From Bacteroidaceae bacterium (GTDB lineage Bacteria > Bacteroidota > Bacteroidia > Bacteroidales > Bacteroidaceae): DNA of 64,000 nt. The notes under the pieces were generated by a model. That model had not been told where the DNA came from, did no database searches, and saw only the letters and a program-made list of their open reading frames with translations. The stretch lies in the NCBI GenBank assembly GCA_902362375.1, contig CABIVS010000007.1, positions 1 through 64,000 of the forward strand. Direction: 5' to 3'. Below are positions 1 through 9,814 of this stretch, piece after piece. Positions within the stretch are counted from its first letter, which is position 1, and each line of letters begins with the position of its first letter. A program made the position numbers and the translations under genes.

Positions 1-111
1 AAGGAAAATAGTCGAAATAAGAAAGAATTAATAAGTTAATAATCAATTATATAAATAGAATGAAAACAGGAGTAGGATAGTAAAAAATATAATGCGTCTG
101 CCCTGTCCCGT

Positions 112-183
112 TACAACGGGACAATAGGCACATTACAAAGTGACCAATATCACCTTATAAGATGATATTGGTCACTTTGTAAT
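112..183. repeat. Two adjacent perfect hairpins (likely bidirectional terminator)
   Basis: Positions 112-131 form a perfect palindrome with 9-bp arms (TGTCCCGTT, AC, AACGGGACA). Directly next to it, 132-152 and 163-183 are perfect 21-bp inverted arms around a 10-nt loop. The block lies downstream of the minus-strand aminotransferase gene. Strong stems of this kind often end transcription from both sides, but no clear T-run follows either arm, so a protein-binding or mobile-repeat origin is also possible. The rest of 1-323 shows no convincing gene. Confidence 0.7.
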
Positions 184-323
184 ATGATTACCTGTCTTTG
201 GAAAAATGGGAAGCACTAAAGATACAAAATTAAATAGTAAAAAGCAAGAGTGAGACAGGAAATATAGCTTCATCCCCTGAACGGATTGATTTTATTTCCG
301 AACCGGGGAATGGACTAAAAAGA

Positions 324-1496
324 CTACTTTAAATCCATTACAGCCTGCTCCAACTGTTTCAATGCTCTTTCCAGCGTAACACGTGGACAAGCAACGTTCA
401 ACCGCATAAATCCCTCGCCTTCCTTACCGAATGTTGTTCCATCATTCAGTGCCAGATGAGCATCTTCTACAAAAAGACGATTCAGTTCTTCCTGATTGAG
501 TCCCAATGCGCGGCAATCCAGGAAGATCAAGTAAGAGGCTTGCGGACGGATCATCTTGATAGCAGGAATATGTTCTTTCAAATACGTTTCAGTGAAATCC
601 ACATTTCCTTTAATATATGCTATCACTTGGTCCAGCCATTCTGTTCCATGACTGTAAGCAGCTGCAACACTTAAATAAGCAAAGAGATGTCCTTCGCTAA
701 ACTCGCTTGCTTCCATATATGTCCGGAAACGGTGACGAAGTTCGTCGTTCTCAATAATTGCATAAGAACTTGCCAATCCCGGCATATTGAATGCTTTGCT
801 GGGAGACATAAAGACAAGAGAATTCATACGTGCCTTCTCTGAAATCAAAGCAAAGGTAGGATGTTTGTATGGAGGCAGCGTTAAGTCAGCATGAATCTCG
901 TCAGAGATAACCAATGTGCCGCTTTCATAGCAGATGTCGGCTATTTGAGACAGTTCTTCTTTCGTCCATACACGTCCACCCGGGTTATGAGGGTTGCTTA
1001 GAATAAGCAATTTGCATCCTTGAATATCTTGACGGAAGCGGTCGAAATCAATATAATATTGTTCATCTTTCAGGACTAACGGGCTGAATACCACTTCGCG
1101 CTCATTCTTTTGAGTGACCAAAAAGAAAGGATGATAAACAGGGGGCATTACCATTATCTTATCTCCTTTCTGCGTAAAACAGTGGATCACAAAAGCCAAG
1201 CCGCGGACAATACCGGGAGTGAAAGTCAACATCTCTTCACGGATAGTCCAACCATGACGCTCCTTCACCCAGTTAATAATAGACTCCGACCATTCTTTGC
1301 AAGCAAATGTATATCCGAGTACTTCATGTTCCAGGCGTTTTTTCAAAGCCTCTATGACAAAAGGAGCTGTGCGGAAATCCATATCAGCTACCCACATTGG
1401 AATCAGGTCATTGCGTCCCCAACGACTCTCTACTGCATCCCATTTTACGGAATCTGTACCGTTACGGTTTATTATTTCATCAAAATTATAGTTCAT
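324..1496 (-). CDS. MalY/PatB-family PLP aminotransferase (putative cystathionine beta-lyase)
   Basis: A fold-type I PLP enzyme of about 390 residues, the usual length for MalY/PatB C-S lyases. These split cystathionine or cysteine conjugates in the cytoplasm. Visible motifs are WVADMDF near the N terminus, SNPHNPGGR in the middle, DEIHADL (Asp contacting the PLP ring nitrogen) and SPSKAFN, whose Lys (about residue 234) should be the Schiff-base lysine. The ATG at 1496 is chosen because the longer frame starts at a TTG at 1541 and adds 15 residues unlike the family. The gene stands alone; a terminator-like stem at 1607-1637 separates it from the operon upstream. The family is clear, but the exact substrate is not visible. 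Confidence 0.85.
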   Translation of the reverse strand: MNYNFDEIINRNGTDSVKWDAVESRWGRNDLIPMWVADMDFRTAPFVIEALKKRLEHEVLGYTFACKEWSESIINWVKERHGWTIREEMLTFTPGIVRGLAFVIHCFTQKGDKIMVMPPVYHPFFLVTQKNEREVVFSPLVLKDEQYYIDFDRFRQDIQGCKLLILSNPHNPGGRVWTKEELSQIADICYESGTLVISDEIHADLTLPPYKHPTFALISEKARMNSLVFMSPSKAFNMPGLASSYAIIENDELRHRFRTYMEASEFSEGHLFAYLSVAAAYSHGTEWLDQVIAYIKGNVDFTETYLKEHIPAIKMIRPQASYLIFLDCRALGLNQEELNRLFVEDAHLALNDGTTFGKEGEGFMRLNVACPRVTLERALKQLEQAVMDLK

Positions 1497-1606
1497 ACTG
1501 CATAATGTTGTTAGGTTATGTGTATAATAAACAGTTAGCAAAGATAGTTATTTTCATGGTATTACCGAAAGGCAGCCTCTAATTTTGTATGCTCTATCAA
1601 AACATA

Positions 1607-1637
1607 GAGGGCCGGAGCAATACAGCATCCGACCCTC
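1607..1637 (-). terminator. Stem-loop after the SusCD-lipoprotein operon
   Basis: GAGGGCCGG at 1607-1615 pairs with CCGACCCTC at 1629-1637 with one mismatch around a 13-nt loop. It lies just downstream of the minus-strand lipoprotein gene ending at 1680. On the minus strand it is followed by a short T-rich stretch. It is a likely end of the first SusC/D operon. Confidence 0.55.
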
Positions 1638-1679
1638 ATATTCATACCCTGAAAAAAACTAAGGACCTATTTGTATTTA

Positions 1680-2951
1680 TTATTCATTCCAACGATGCAC
1701 TATAAATCCACGCTTACCATCTTCTGTTTTTAAAGAGATGAAATAGATATGCGGATGGCTCGTCGGACCTGTACCAATGCGTTTTTCCAAAATAAACTCG
1801 GTCAGTTTAACGTCAGAGGCTGCTTTGTCTGTGTACGAAGTCTTAGTGTCATTGATAGTCGTTTCAAACTTCGGATTACGATTGGCAGCATTCACACAAT
1901 TTAAATTGTTTGCCCAACCACCATTAAAGTAGACATAGTATGTATCTTTCACTTCACCGTTTTGTTGATACCAGTACATATCTTTTGGCGTTGCATAAGA
2001 TCCGGTACTGGAAACTCCGGCCGTGTTAATATCGGCACGATAACCATCCCAATAAATACGTGGCGTCGGGTCGTCAAGATTGAGCGGTACCCATAAATCT
2101 ATGGAACGGCTTTCCTTTTCCTGATCGGTCACAGTGATGGTTGTGCCACCGTCACCTACCACGGTTACAGTTACTGTGGTGCCGGATACTGCCACAGTAG
2201 CTACTCCTTCATTCAGAGATTTAACGGTATAACCGCCATTACCGGAAGTGATATTGAAAGAAATCTGTTGAGGCGTACCCTCGTACACATATTCCCCCTC
2301 AAGAGTCCCCTCTTTATCAAACAGAACAGGACGAATCGGATTCGTCACCCGCACTTTAAGAGTAGCTGACTTGTTTCGGGAATCTGTCACAGTAACCGTT
2401 GCCTGATCGACATTTGCTTTACCGCCAAGTATCAGTTTATATCCTCCTGTTACGTCGGGATCTTCCACAATTTCAGCACTGATGGCTTCAGGAGCAGAAT
2501 TGGTTACTGTATAACCGCCATTACCGGTCAGGATTTTCATTTCACGAAGAATAACGCCGTCGTTATCCAGACGCAATACTTCCACTCCCTCCGGGAGCGA
2601 TTCGAGTGTCAGTTCCTGAAGTTTACGTACTTCAACCGTCATGAGAGCACGATTGTAGCTATCATCCGAAAGGCGAACGATGGTGCTACCTATGTCACCG
2701 CCTGTCAACAGTATCTCGTTGCCAACCACCTCGGCAGTCACCACATCCTCATTATCACTCTCTACACGATAATTCACACCGTCCAAACCAATACCGATAT
2801 GCAGGACTTCTCCCTCAACGAGCACCGGATTGTGCGTAGTAAGCGGAACATTGACATAAGGGTAATACACATCTTTGTCATTTTCACATCCCGTCATCAA
2901 GCAGAGAAGAGCCAGAAAAGGGATAAAAGATAAATATTTTATTTGTTTCAT
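1680..2951 (-). CDS. Outer-membrane lipoprotein with repeated Ig-like domains (SusE/F position)
   Basis: A 423-residue secreted lipoprotein with lipobox LMTGC near residue 22. It is the last gene of the SusC-SusD operon, where Bacteroides loci usually encode a surface glycan-binding protein. Residues about 35-300 look like three beta-rich, Ig-like units; the phrase GNGGYTV occurs twice, showing internal repetition. The last 120 residues are rich in Trp and Tyr (WDGY, MYWYQQNG, YVYFNGGW), as expected for carbohydrate binding. No catalytic motif is seen. Glycan binding is inferred from position and composition; I do not recognise a named family for the C-terminal part. Confidence 0.7.
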   Translation of the reverse strand: MKQIKYLSFIPFLALLCLMTGCENDKDVYYPYVNVPLTTHNPVLVEGEVLHIGIGLDGVNYRVESDNEDVVTAEVVGNEILLTGGDIGSTIVRLSDDSYNRALMTVEVRKLQELTLESLPEGVEVLRLDNDGVILREMKILTGNGGYTVTNSAPEAISAEIVEDPDVTGGYKLILGGKANVDQATVTVTDSRNKSATLKVRVTNPIRPVLFDKEGTLEGEYVYEGTPQQISFNITSGNGGYTVKSLNEGVATVAVSGTTVTVTVVGDGGTTITVTDQEKESRSIDLWVPLNLDDPTPRIYWDGYRADINTAGVSSTGSYATPKDMYWYQQNGEVKDTYYVYFNGGWANNLNCVNAANRNPKFETTINDTKTSYTDKAASDVKLTEFILEKRIGTGPTSHPHIYFISLKTEDGKRGFIVHRWNE

Positions 2952-3075
2952 TGATTCAAGATTTTTAAAGCCCGATTAAATCTCCCCAAGGGAATATCCG
3001 GACAGACTGTTAGTTTTATCAAGTTCTGCAATATCCCGTCTTATTAAAACAGAAAGAAGCATAATTGCCATCCCA

Positions 3076-4749
3076 TTAATAATTAGGATTCTGATACATT
3101 CCGTCTTTATTCGTCGAAATCTGTATTTCGCTCAACGGAATGGGGAACAAATAATTCTTATCACTGTCGAAGCTGGTTTTCGTCGTACTAAAACCATTGC
3201 GGTTTTCCAGGAAGTGCTCAAGCATACCGGTACGTGCCAGATCATACCAACGCCAGCGTTCGAAGCATAACTCACGGGCACGCTCCAACAATACATCTTC
3301 GAGTGTATACGTATCGTAATTCCCAAATCCGGGGGTATCGTTTTCAGTGACAGCAACTCCCTGATTTAATCCGCGGGCACGTTGCACGATGCGATTCATT
3401 GCTTCCACACCCTCGTCGGACGGTGAACCGTTGTTCAACATCAAATCGGCTTCGGCGTACATCAGCAGTACATCGGCAAAACGCAGTACGAGGATATTGT
3501 TCGGACAGTTGGAATACACAAAGTTGGTATGTTCATCTTTCCAGGTAGCTCCCCAACGATATTTGGTGACACCACTGTTCGTTACAGACTTCGCATTGTC
3601 TCCGGGTTGCGGTTTACCGCTTAGCTCCGTCATGGGTTTCTGTGCTATCGGGCTATTATTGGTCTTATCAAAGTCAATCACATAATCGGCCAGATTCCAC
3701 TCCCGACGCTTGTCGTAACCATTGGCATCATAATAGTTCCAGAATGAGGGAACATATTTAAGGTTGCATTGTCCGGCAATGGCATTTGTACGCCAGCCGC
3801 CGTAAAGTTTCTGTCCGTCGGTATTGATTGCACGGGCACCGTATTCTTTCGGCCATTGTGAGCCATAAGGATTCTGTGCGCTGAACTGTATTTCCCAAAT
3901 CGTCTCTTTATTGATGTTCTTATTTTCAATTTTAAAGACATCTCCGTAAACAGGTTCCAAATCACGTCCGCTATTGGTAATTACATCTTGCAGCAGTGCC
4001 AATGCATCACCGTAAAGTTTTTCATCTGTCTGTTCAATCTGCTCGTAACCGGCTACACGATCGGCGGCACGTGCCGAAGCCATCGTAATATATACTTTTG
4101 CCAACAATGTTTTGGCAGCCCAGTAATTCGCCCAACCGCCATCTATCTCTTTAGGCAGAACATCTTCGCCCAAACAGAACAATAAATCATCTTCAATGAG
4201 TTGATAAACTTCTGCTACCGGTGTACGTCCCATGTCGTAAGTCAGCTCCGTCACATGATCGGTCATCAAAGGCACGGCTCCGAAAGTCTGCACCAGGTTG
4301 AAATATCCCCATGCACGTAAAAAGCGTACATTAGCCACATAGCGGTTGATAAGTTTAGCGTCTCCTTCGATTCCCTGTGCTTTGTAGATAACAGTGTTGC
4401 AGGCGGTAATCAACCGGTAGTAGCGAAACCAGAATTGCTTGATACAGCCATCGGTAGGCGTATATGTGTAGCGGTCGATAAAACCACGCAGGTTCGTTTC
4501 ATTGGGATACATACACTCGTCCGTACCCACCATACCGACAAATAACGGGGTATTGGTGCCGACGTTATACATATAGCGCAGCGTAGAAAACGCACCGACT
4601 GCTCCTACTTTCAGAGATTCGACAGTCTTATAGAAAGTTCCTTCATCGAATTCAGACTCCGGCTTCTCTTCCAAGAAATTGGTACAAGACGAAACGGAAG
4701 TTCCGAGTAGGAACATAGTAGCCAATAATAATATGATATATTTTTTCAT
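3076..4749 (-). CDS. RagB/SusD-family surface glycan-binding lipoprotein
   Basis: SusD-like protein of about 557 residues with a lipoprotein signal ending SVSSC. The typical N terminus follows (CTNFLEEKPESEF, then GTFYKTVESL), with TPR-like helices around LRAWGYFNLVQTFGAVPL and the C-terminal family signature RFADVLLMYAEA followed by ARELCFERWRWYDLARTG. It should sit on its SusC as a lid and deliver glycan. The ATG at 4749 is preferred: the extra three codons upstream begin with TTG. It lies 29 nt downstream of the SusC stop codon, so the two are cotranscribed. The glycan is unknown. Confidence 0.95.
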   Translation of the reverse strand: MKKYIILLLATMFLLGTSVSSCTNFLEEKPESEFDEGTFYKTVESLKVGAVGAFSTLRYMYNVGTNTPLFVGMVGTDECMYPNETNLRGFIDRYTYTPTDGCIKQFWFRYYRLITACNTVIYKAQGIEGDAKLINRYVANVRFLRAWGYFNLVQTFGAVPLMTDHVTELTYDMGRTPVAEVYQLIEDDLLFCLGEDVLPKEIDGGWANYWAAKTLLAKVYITMASARAADRVAGYEQIEQTDEKLYGDALALLQDVITNSGRDLEPVYGDVFKIENKNINKETIWEIQFSAQNPYGSQWPKEYGARAINTDGQKLYGGWRTNAIAGQCNLKYVPSFWNYYDANGYDKRREWNLADYVIDFDKTNNSPIAQKPMTELSGKPQPGDNAKSVTNSGVTKYRWGATWKDEHTNFVYSNCPNNILVLRFADVLLMYAEADLMLNNGSPSDEGVEAMNRIVQRARGLNQGVAVTENDTPGFGNYDTYTLEDVLLERARELCFERWRWYDLARTGMLEHFLENRNGFSTTKTSFDSDKNYLFPIPLSEIQISTNKDGMYQNPNY

Positions 4750-4778
4750 GGAATTCAATATTCAGGGTGTTAAACAAA

Positions 4779-7700
4779 TCAGAAAATAAAATTGAAACCA
4801 ACAGAATAAGAACGATTGCGCGGATAAGCACTGTAGTCGAGACTCGGCATCAAGTCGCCTGTCTGTCCCTGACGAGTGTTTACTTCCGGGTCAAATCCCG
4901 TATATTTGGTAAATACGCAAAGGTTCTTGACCGAAGCAAACAGTTTGATGTTCTGCATACCGACTTTCTTGGCTACTTTCTTTCCAAGTGCGTAGGCCAG
5001 CGTGATGTCTCCTATACGGAGGAATGAACCGTCTTCAAGCATTTTGGATGTACAGTAGTTGAGTGCCACCCCACCCGGCATACGATATTTGGCTTCGTTG
5101 TTACCGGCAAAGAATACATTACCATCTGCATCATAAAGTGTCGGTGACCAGGAGTTGGTATTCATTTCAGCAATCTGATTATGACCGTCACGTCCACTTG
5201 TCAATGAATGGAGGTTGGCGTTGAAAACAGTTGCTCCGTAACTGAACTGCATGGCTACGCTCAATGACAGGTTCTTATAAGAAACTGTGTTCGTCAAACC
5301 GCCTGTGAAATCCGGTTCGCCACTTCCCAGTAATACGAGGTCGGCGGAAGTGATTTTACCGTCACCGTTCTGGTCGCGGAAGCGATAATCTCCCGGACGT
5401 ATGCTGGCAATCTTCTGTCCGAGCACTTCGGTAAGCCCCTGTTCATTGATTTCGTGCTGTGAAGCATACACACCGTCAATCTTATAGCCATACCATTGCC
5501 CGAGACTCTTATTCTTGCGAATCATGACAAAGTTTCCGGAACCGGGAATAACCCCCGGGTCAAATCCCATCTCATCACCAGGACCGATATCAAGCACTTT
5601 CGAACGGTTGAAGCCGATGTTGGCATTCAAGGTCCAGTTCCATTTCTTAGTCAGAATAGGGGTAGCATCCAAGGTAATCTCAATACCCTGATTGCGGACG
5701 GCTCCGACATTGGCCCATCCCTTTTCGTATCCCGTAGCCAATGCTGCATTCTTTTCAATCAGCAGGTCGGTGGTCTTTTTACGATAAACATCCACCGTCA
5801 TTGCCAGGCGGTTTTTAAAAAAAGACATATCCAGTCCGAGATTGACCATATCCGTTGTTTCCCAACGTAATGACGGGTTTGCCGGCCTGTCAATGCTGGC
5901 ACCGTAAGAAAGATCGGAACCATACATCGGATAGAATGAAGAAGCGATTGTTGAAAGGCTACGATAAGAAGGAATGGCTGTGTTACCACTGCGACCATAG
6001 CCGAAACGCAACTTTAGGTTATAGAAAACTCCCAAGTCTTTCACAAACGACTCTTCGTTGATACGCCATGCCAGACCAACTGACGGGAATCCCGCCCATT
6101 TATTACCGGCACCGAAGCGTGACGAACCATCGGCACGATAACTGGCTGTCAGCAGATAACGTTCCTTATAATTGTATTCGGCACGTGCTAGGAACGACAC
6201 CATATTCCACTCAACGATTGAGGAAGTAGGAATCTGTGGAGTAACACCCATTCCCAGTCCATTTACCCCCAGATTGAGTGAAGGAAAATTCTGTGTTTCA
6301 GTGCGCACCGTATTATTATTGTAGGTTTCAAGCGTGCTACCAGCCAATACTTTAAGGCGATGTCCGCCTTTCCACGAATTGGTATAAGTCAGGAATGCTT
6401 CTCCGGAGAGTTTTTTAATTCCGGCATTAGTGACAATGGCACGTCCGTTTGCTTTAAATCCCTGTTCGGTGTTGGCGGGATAAAATACATCTGTTTTCTG
6501 ATGATTGTCTTCATACGTACCTGCTACATTCAGAGAAAGCTCGGTAAGTATCTTCCATTCCAGTTGCATACGTGCTGTCAGATTGTCTTTATAACGATTG
6601 TTGGTAATATCGCGCACTTGTATGTATGGGTTAGAAACAACCTGCCCCTCTTCACTGCCTGTACCTTCGGTAATACCGGATGAGGTAGCAGAATTCAAAG
6701 GCGACTGACGTAACAGTTTCACCATCAAACCATCGGAACTGCCGGTTGCTAAACCGGAGTTTTTAGTTCTTGAGCCTGATATATTGGCAGTCATAGTCAC
6801 ATTAGTACTCAATTTCTGAACGAGGTTAATTCTTCCTGTGAAACGTTCGAAACCGGAGTTTACTACTACCCCTTCCTGATTGAGATAACCGCCGGATACC
6901 GAATAGCGCGTGTTCTTATTACCACCCGAAACGTTGATACGATATTCCTGATACAGGGCATCGCGGAACATCAGGTCTTGCCATTGAGTATTCGTACTAC
7001 CCGGAGCACCATACGACTCCCAGTCTGCATAAGTTGAACTTTCGGGAAGTACCCAATAGTTACCGTCACCGTTCGGATTGTCACGATAGACAATACCATC
7101 GCTCATGGTCGACGGATCGGTTCCGTAGGGGTAGTATTTCCACCCGGTCTTATAACGCATCAACGCATATTCCGAAGAATTGAGCATATCAAATTGACGT
7201 ACTGCCTGCTGCATACCTAAGTTAGCATACAGTTCCACCCGTGTTTTTCCATCATTGGTTCCCTGGCGTGTGGTAATCATGATGACACCGTTCGCACCAC
7301 GCGAACCATAGATAGCGGTTGAGGAAGCATCTTTTAGAATTTCAATGGATGCCACATCGCCCGGATTCAAAGAAGAAGCATCTTCACAAATCACACCGTC
7401 GATAACAAAAATCGGGGCACTTGAAGCATTAACGGACGATGCACCACGAATACGGATGGTGTAATCAGAACCGGGAGCACCGTCATTCTGCACAATCTGC
7501 ATACCGGCTGCCTTACCTCTCATAGCATCTTCGAGTGACGTAATGGCACGTTCGCTCAATGCATCCTTACTAATAGATGATATGGAACCTGTCAAGTCCG
7601 AGCGACGCATAGAGCCATAACCGATGGCTACCACTTCTACGTCTCCCAAACCAATCACGTCCTCTTCCATAATAATATTGATCTGTGTACTATTGCCTAC

Positions 7701-7964
7701 ACGATGATCGACAGTTTTCATACTAATCATCGAGAAAACAAGCACCGACTGTTTCGACGGTACATTTATAGAGTATGCTCCGTCGATATTGGTAATCGTG
7801 CCGCGCGTTGTTCCCTGCACAACGACCGAGACTCCCGACAGTGGGTCTCCCTCCAGATCCGTTACTTTACCGGTAACAGTCAGAGTCGTTTTTTGTCCCA
7901 TAACATCTATTGCCAGAACAGATGCCAGGAGCATAATCATACATAATGAATAGAATTGTTTCAT
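4779..7964 (-). CDS. SusC/RagA-family TonB-dependent outer-membrane transporter
   Basis: A 1061-residue TonB-dependent receptor. After a signal peptide ending VMGQ come a carboxypeptidase-regulatory-like beta sandwich (VTGKVTDLEGDPLSGVSVVV), a TonB-box region (VEVVAIGYG), a plug with the SusC hallmarks IFVIDGV and LKDASSTAIYGSRGANGV, and a beta-barrel ending in the aromatic residues FNFIF. It should import an oligosaccharide with the SusD encoded next. No STN or anti-sigma domain precedes the sandwich, which fits control by a separate regulator rather than trans-envelope sigma signalling. Its promoter carries a TATATTTG -7 element and an operator-like box (8010-8078). Confidence 0.95.
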   Translation of the reverse strand: MKQFYSLCMIMLLASVLAIDVMGQKTTLTVTGKVTDLEGDPLSGVSVVVQGTTRGTITNIDGAYSINVPSKQSVLVFSMISMKTVDHRVGNSTQINIIMEEDVIGLGDVEVVAIGYGSMRRSDLTGSISSISKDALSERAITSLEDAMRGKAAGMQIVQNDGAPGSDYTIRIRGASSVNASSAPIFVIDGVICEDASSLNPGDVASIEILKDASSTAIYGSRGANGVIMITTRQGTNDGKTRVELYANLGMQQAVRQFDMLNSSEYALMRYKTGWKYYPYGTDPSTMSDGIVYRDNPNGDGNYWVLPESSTYADWESYGAPGSTNTQWQDLMFRDALYQEYRINVSGGNKNTRYSVSGGYLNQEGVVVNSGFERFTGRINLVQKLSTNVTMTANISGSRTKNSGLATGSSDGLMVKLLRQSPLNSATSSGITEGTGSEEGQVVSNPYIQVRDITNNRYKDNLTARMQLEWKILTELSLNVAGTYEDNHQKTDVFYPANTEQGFKANGRAIVTNAGIKKLSGEAFLTYTNSWKGGHRLKVLAGSTLETYNNNTVRTETQNFPSLNLGVNGLGMGVTPQIPTSSIVEWNMVSFLARAEYNYKERYLLTASYRADGSSRFGAGNKWAGFPSVGLAWRINEESFVKDLGVFYNLKLRFGYGRSGNTAIPSYRSLSTIASSFYPMYGSDLSYGASIDRPANPSLRWETTDMVNLGLDMSFFKNRLAMTVDVYRKKTTDLLIEKNAALATGYEKGWANVGAVRNQGIEITLDATPILTKKWNWTLNANIGFNRSKVLDIGPGDEMGFDPGVIPGSGNFVMIRKNKSLGQWYGYKIDGVYASQHEINEQGLTEVLGQKIASIRPGDYRFRDQNGDGKITSADLVLLGSGEPDFTGGLTNTVSYKNLSLSVAMQFSYGATVFNANLHSLTSGRDGHNQIAEMNTNSWSPTLYDADGNVFFAGNNEAKYRMPGGVALNYCTSKMLEDGSFLRIGDITLAYALGKKVAKKVGMQNIKLFASVKNLCVFTKYTGFDPEVNTRQGQTGDLMPSLDYSAYPRNRSYSVGFNFIF

Positions 7965-8009
7965 TGGGTATTAATTTTTTAGGTTACTAAAAGAATACTG
8001 TTTTTTTCT

Positions 8010-8078
8010 CAAATATATGGGTGAAATGATTAGAACTAGGGTTAATCCGTGGATTAACACCCTCAAAAAAGCATTAAC
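8010..8078 (-). promoter_or_regulatory. susC promoter with operator box 1
   Basis: On the minus strand TATATTTG (8017-8010) matches the Bacteroides -7 consensus TAnnTTTG, 45 nt from the susC ATG. No -33 element is seen. At that place, starting 21 nt upstream, is GGGTTAATCCGTGGATTAAC (from 8039), itself nearly palindromic, then ATTAAC at 8073. The same box precedes two more minus-strand -7 elements at 15199 and 15555. This placement suits an activator-dependent promoter. A further GGATTAACC lies at 8095-8103, at the end of the preceding gene. Confidence 0.6.
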
Positions 8079-8097
8079 CACTGTGTTAAAAGAGGGA

Positions 8098-9750
8098 TTA
8101 ACCTCTATTACCTTTTACATTCTTCCTGATAAGTTCGAGGAACTGTTCCGTATTCACCAATACTACATTTTCGTTTAATAAATTTTTAAATACAAGCATA
8201 TCTTCCACCGTGTAACTGGACGGAGCATTGACGTGTACCACGATTGCCGAATAAGCATCTATACTGTTAATGTCACGTGGAGCCGAATTCAAAGCCGCAG
8301 CGATGGTTTCGGGCGTATGAGGTTCCGTAAACTTATCATCATTCTTCATGAAATAGCGGAACGAAACAACCGGAGCATCTCCTGCAAAGAAATAAGCGCC
8401 CTGCCATTTGGCATATCCCAAATAATTCATATACAAGAATCCTTTCACATCGGGCAAGTTGCCGGTGTGCCGCTTCATAAACGTTTCATACGAACCGGCA
8501 GACGAACCGGTGAATAGTTCCGCATCGTCCATCAGTACCATATACTGCATGCCGCAATCTTTCAACATTCCATTCGTCATGCGGAAATAGTCGGCTACAA
8601 ACTCATGATGAGACGGGAATGTATAACCCGCACCGGACAATGCCCCGACATAACAGTTGGTTGCCGGCAGGTTTTTCTGATACCAGTTGTGCACCGGAAC
8701 CATATTGGTGCGCAGAGTCGGGGGATACATCCAGGTAAGCGGAATCTCATGTACACGCGGATGCGAGATATAGGTATTCCGGGAAAACAAATCGAGCATA
8801 TAGGACGTATTGTCTCCGTCACTGAATACGATCGTGGCATAATGCACGCCTGTCCGTGCCGGGACTTCCACAGGCGAAGCCGGTCGGTCATACGGTTTCA
8901 ACTGTTTGGACGACAGGATGGAAAGGCTCATGGTGTTGATACCCGGCACGGTATATACTCCATTATGTTCGCATCCGAACCGCACATCCATGCGTTCAAG
9001 ATTATAGGGTACTCCCCAACCGTAATGAGGCGAATTGGGTTTCAACATATAATAAAGCTTTTGCAGCACAGCACCGTCACTTTTGGCATTGCTACACCAG
9101 GGATATCGGTTCGCTATGGCAAAATCGACCATTGTCCACGGGAAAGAAGCGTTGTTCACAATCGCATTCAAGTTGAATTGTGAAGAATGTTGTTTTATAT
9201 AGTCGGCCAGCCAAGCCTCATCCTTATCCCTCACGTCGGCCAGTTTCTGCAGACTGTTATAAGGAGCTTTAGAGGCCAGGGCCGCTGTCAGTATCACAGC
9301 ATCAAGCACTCCTGCAAGGCTTGCAGCAATGTATGTTTTCTCCAATTTATCATCCACCAATACATACCCTTTCGCTCTGTTCAGGAACAAAGAAGTTATC
9401 TCCGACAGTCTTTTCTTCGTAAAGGTATAACCGGAGGCTTTCATTTCAGTCATCCATTTGGCGTATGCCTGACCGGAGTGAAGAAAGATTTCGGGACTGC
9501 TGCGATTCACAAGTCCGGCAAGCGAAGCCAGATAGAGCAATTCTTCATAATTGCTGTTTCCCACTTCGGCACGCGTGATTTCAATCAAATCCCAGTTTTC
9601 AACCAAAGGAGGTTCTTCGGGTGATTCCGGTTCCGGCTTCTCTCCCTGCCCTTGTTCTGTTCCCTGCTCCTGCTCTCCCTGTTTTTCGCAAGAGCAGAAA
9701 ACTACCGATAGGGCAACTCCCATGATATAAATAAAACTTTTCATTTTCAT
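8098..9750 (-). CDS. GxGYxYP-family putative glycoside hydrolase, lipoprotein
   Basis: A 550-residue lipoprotein (signal ending VFCSC) with a Glu/Gln/Pro-rich linker (about residues 23-50) that should hold the enzyme away from the membrane. It has the two signatures of the GxGYxYP family: SDGDN near residue 310 and GAGYTFP near residue 372, where the last Tyr of the name motif is Phe. The family is annotated as putative glycoside hydrolase; its reaction is not established as far as I know. It lies 64 nt downstream of the SGNH gene, so it is probably the last gene of the enzyme operon. A paralogue of similar layout opens the same operon (13428-15149). Confidence 0.8.
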   Translation of the reverse strand: MKMKSFIYIMGVALSVVFCSCEKQGEQEQGTEQGQGEKPEPESPEEPPLVENWDLIEITRAEVGNSNYEELLYLASLAGLVNRSSPEIFLHSGQAYAKWMTEMKASGYTFTKKRLSEITSLFLNRAKGYVLVDDKLEKTYIAASLAGVLDAVILTAALASKAPYNSLQKLADVRDKDEAWLADYIKQHSSQFNLNAIVNNASFPWTMVDFAIANRYPWCSNAKSDGAVLQKLYYMLKPNSPHYGWGVPYNLERMDVRFGCEHNGVYTVPGINTMSLSILSSKQLKPYDRPASPVEVPARTGVHYATIVFSDGDNTSYMLDLFSRNTYISHPRVHEIPLTWMYPPTLRTNMVPVHNWYQKNLPATNCYVGALSGAGYTFPSHHEFVADYFRMTNGMLKDCGMQYMVLMDDAELFTGSSAGSYETFMKRHTGNLPDVKGFLYMNYLGYAKWQGAYFFAGDAPVVSFRYFMKNDDKFTEPHTPETIAAALNSAPRDINSIDAYSAIVVHVNAPSSYTVEDMLVFKNLLNENVVLVNTEQFLELIRKNVKGNRG

Positions 9751-9814
9751 AGTATTTTATCAATGCCGATATATTCTTTAACCTGTTCGTCTATATGTGT
9801 TTTCAACTGATGAA

